Assembly (NCBI RefSeq): GCF_004343035.1
Contig: NZ_SMCQ01000015.1
Location: 1-64,000, forward strand
Direction: 5' to 3'
Length of the DNA stretch: 64,000 bases
Source of the DNA: Longibaculum muris
GTDB taxonomy: Bacteria > Bacillota_I > Bacilli_A > Erysipelotrichales > Coprobacillaceae
In this document: one piece after another, positions 62,346 to 64,000 of the stretch
How positions within the stretch are numbered: the stretch's first letter is position 1
Layout: each line of letters starts with the position of its first letter
Made by a program: the position numbers and the translations under genes
The notes under the pieces: model-generated
What the model was told of the DNA's origin: nothing
What the model saw: the letters and a program-made list of their open reading frames with translations, nothing else
Database searches by the model: none

Positions 62346-63338
62346 ATGGATAGAGATCTTTTAGATACTCAAGAACATATTGAAGATGATGAAAGTCAAC
62401 TTCGTCCGCAATCCTTTGATGAATATGTTGGACAAGCAAATTTAAAAAGTAATTTAAAGGTTTTTGTTGGTGCAGCAAAATTACGTGATGAATCATTAGA
62501 TCATGTTTTGTTATATGGCCCTCCAGGACTTGGAAAGACAACTATGTCAATGATTATTGCCAATGAAATGGGAACACATTTAAAAACAACAACAGGACCA
62601 AGTATTGAAAAAACTGGTGACTTAGTCGCAATTTTGACTTCTTTAGAACCAGGTGATGTTTTATTTATTGATGAAATTCATCGTTTAAATAAGGTAGTTG
62701 AAGAAATATTATATCCTGCGATGGAAGATTTCTGTGTGGATGTTGTGATTGGTAAAGAAGCATCAACGAGATCAATTCGTATAGATTTACCACCATTTAC
62801 GCTTGTTGGCGCAACAACGCGTGCTGGGGATTTATCAGCACCACTAAGAGATCGTTTTGGAATTGTTTCAAAGTTAGAGTATTATAATGAAGAAGAATTA
62901 ACGAAAATTATTGATCGAACGAGTCAGGTTTATCATATGGTCATGGATGAAGAAGCCAAAAGAGAATTGGCCAAACGTTCAAGAGGAACTCCAAGAATTG
63001 CGAATCGTTTATTTAGACGTGTGAGAGATTTTGCTCAATATAATGGTGATGAAACAATTACAAAAGAAAGAACAATTGAAGCTTTACAACGCTTAAAAGT
63101 TGATGAGTTAGGCTTGGATGATGTCGATCATAAATATTTATTAGGAATTATTCATCGTTTTCGTGGTGGTCCAGTTGGTTTAGAAGCAATTGCTGCAAGT
63201 ATTGGTGAAGAACCGATGACTCTTGAAGATGTATATGAACCTTATTTATTGCAAACAGGGCTGATAAAAAGAACACCTAGAGGTCGTGTTGCGACAGAAC
63301 TTGCTTATGAGCATTTTCATATTGTTAAAGAAAAATAA
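62346..63338 (+). CDS. ruvB: Holliday junction DNA helicase subunit RuvB
   Basis: A 330-aa AAA+ motor. It has [18 protein letters not shown], Walker [10 protein letters not shown] (~59), Walker [29 protein letters not shown] (sensor 1/Arg finger) and a winged helix with [24 protein letters not shown] precedes the ATG; coupled to ruvA. Confidence 0.98.
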   Translation: MDRDLLDTQEHIEDDESQLRPQSFDEYVGQANLKSNLKVFVGAAKLRDESLDHVLLYGPPGLGKTTMSMIIANEMGTHLKTTTGPSIEKTGDLVAILTSLEPGDVLFIDEIHRLNKVVEEILYPAMEDFCVDVVIGKEASTRSIRIDLPPFTLVGATTRAGDLSAPLRDRFGIVSKLEYYNEEELTKIIDRTSQVYHMVMDEEAKRELAKRSRGTPRIANRLFRRVRDFAQYNGDETITKERTIEALQRLKVDELGLDDVDHKYLLGIIHRFRGGPVGLEAIAASIGEEPMTLEDVYEPYLLQTGLIKRTPRGRVATELAYEHFHIVKEK

Positions 63339-63348
63339 ATGATTGCAT

Positions 63349-63378
63349 AGGGATGAAAACTATTCATCTCTTTTTTTG
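63349..63378 (+). terminator. Terminator after ruvB
   Basis: GATGAA-AACTA-TTCATC then seven T. Confidence 0.78.
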
Positions 63379-63395
63379 TTGAAAAGGTGAGAAAA

Positions 63396-63869
63396 ATGAA
63401 AAGAAAGTATCAAATTATAGGATTGATTATTCTTATTATATGTTCTATTGTTTATGATTTTCAAAAGCCCAGTGTTAAAGATAAACAGGAAAAAGTTTAT
63501 TCATATGTGATTTTAGAAGGAGAGTTTTTGAAAAATGGAAAATATGAATATGAGGGTGAAAAGTATGTTTCAGATTTGGTGAAAGAAGTAGGAGTTAGTA
63601 AGCAGGCTAATTTAAAAGCTTTGTCATTAGATATGTTAGTAGAAGATGAATCAAGATTATATTTACCTGCTCAAAATGAAAAAGCGATTTCTTTAAATCA
63701 AGCAAGTAAAGAAATGTTAATGAGTTTAAAGGGAGTGGGGGAGAAAACAGCGCAAAAGATTATTGATTATCGAAAAGTACAACCGTTTTTAAAAATTGAA
63801 GATATCATGAAAGTGAGTGGGATAGGAGAAAAAACATATTTAAGATTGCGAGAATTTTTATGTTTATAA
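63396..63869 (+). CDS. comEA: ComEA-like helix-hairpin-helix DNA-binding protein
   Basis: A ~157-aa protein with an N-terminal membrane anchor (~6-21), an SLBB-like domain (VILEGEFLKNGKYEY, VSDLVKEVGVSKQAN) and a C-terminal HhH pair: SLNQASKEMLMSLKGVGEKT and KVSGIGEKTYLRL. ComEA binds incoming double-stranded DNA outside the membrane. ATG 63396 follows AAAAGGTGAG. Its end overlaps the next ORF, a ComEC-like start. Confidence 0.92.
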   Translation: MKRKYQIIGLIILIICSIVYDFQKPSVKDKQEKVYSYVILEGEFLKNGKYEYEGEKYVSDLVKEVGVSKQANLKALSLDMLVEDESRLYLPAQNEKAISLNQASKEMLMSLKGVGEKTAQKIIDYRKVQPFLKIEDIMKVSGIGEKTYLRLREFLCL

Positions 63870-64000
63870 GATATCATTTATTTTATTATGCGATGGGGTG
63901 TTTATTGCTTGTTTTAGCTCAATATTTTCATCCGCTTTTTTATATCTTTTTATTTTTATATGTACTTTGGTTGATAAAGAATTGGGATAAGCGAATTGTT
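63860..64000 (+). CDS. ComEC/Rec2-like protein, N-terminal fragment (cut by window end)
   Basis: ATG 63860 overlaps the comEA stop by 10 bp and the frame stays open to the window end (47 codons; MFIRYHLFYYAMGCLL..., then two hydrophobic segments separated by FHP). ComEC proteins form the DNA-uptake channel, begin with several membrane helices and follow comEA. The call rests mainly on that neighbourhood. Confidence 0.7.
   Translation, partial: MFIRYHLFYYAMGCLLLVLAQYFHPLFYIFLFLYVLWLIKNWDKRIV

Overview
The window is AT-rich, low-GC Gram-positive chromosome. Ribosomal and translation operons follow Firmicutes order (smc-ftsY-ylxM-ffh, rpsP-khpA-rimM-trmD-rplS, rplU-prp-rpmA-obgE). RNA control is Firmicutes-like (SAM-I riboswitch, Leu T-box, probable S4, L19 and L21 leaders). 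An alpha/beta small acid-soluble spore protein indicates a spore-forming relative. Very high A+T, a mycoplasma-sized SMC, DUF3784-type membrane proteins and ISL3/IS1182 elements suggest Erysipelotrichia (Coprobacillaceae/Thomasclavelia-like). The genus is inference only.

Layout. 1-0.5 kb: 3' end of an IS1182-type transposase. 0.6-6.5 kb: accessory envelope and regulator genes, namely a single-pass membrane protein, a PadR-led operon (HAAS/DUF1700-like protein, two small membrane proteins), a divergent uracil-DNA-glycosylase-like protein, a DUF3784 protein, a 42-aa orphan peptide and a PucR regulator. 6.5-7.2 kb: eight tRNA genes on the minus strand (Val-Thr-Tyr-Gln-Lys-Gly-Gly-Gly). 7.3-12.9 kb: pgi and an S1-domain protein (minus), nfu, mscL, a 41-aa ORF in front of the S-box metK gene, hpf and a radical SAM enzyme. 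12.9-16.6 kb: two fused ATPase/permease exporters. 16.6-23.1 kb: T-box leuS, an acetyltransferase, an orphan tyrosine recombinase and two unknown genes. 23.1-30.1 kb: rpsD, ezrA, a cysteine desulfurase with thiI, a spore protein and ackA. 30.1-38.5 kb: a large Abi_2/HEPN protein, nrnA, a membrane protein and a 1149-aa Sel1-repeat protein. 38.5-46.4 kb: a two-component pair followed by smc-ftsY-ylxM-ffh. 46.4-48.6 kb: a decayed ORF, a small membrane protein and an ISL3 element. 48.8-64 kb: translation, secretion, topology and recombination housekeeping genes, ending in comEA and the start of a comEC-like gene.

How parts fit. SRP targeting (ffh, ftsY, ylxM) sits with chromosome condensation (smc) and ribosome/tRNA maturation (rimM, trmD, rbgA, trmFO, prp). 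NifS-like desulfurase plus ThiI supply 4-thiouridine in tRNA. CcpA probably activates ackA through a catabolite-response element placed about 55 bp upstream of the predicted start site. The strongest candidates for undescribed biology are the 41-aa ORF lodged in the metK leader, the 42-aa peptide opposite pucR, the Abi_2/HEPN protein with its roughly 430-aa unknown N-terminal region, and the nrnA-membrane-Sel1 operon whose Sel1 array grew by a five-repeat duplication. No CRISPR array, rRNA gene or prophage was seen.
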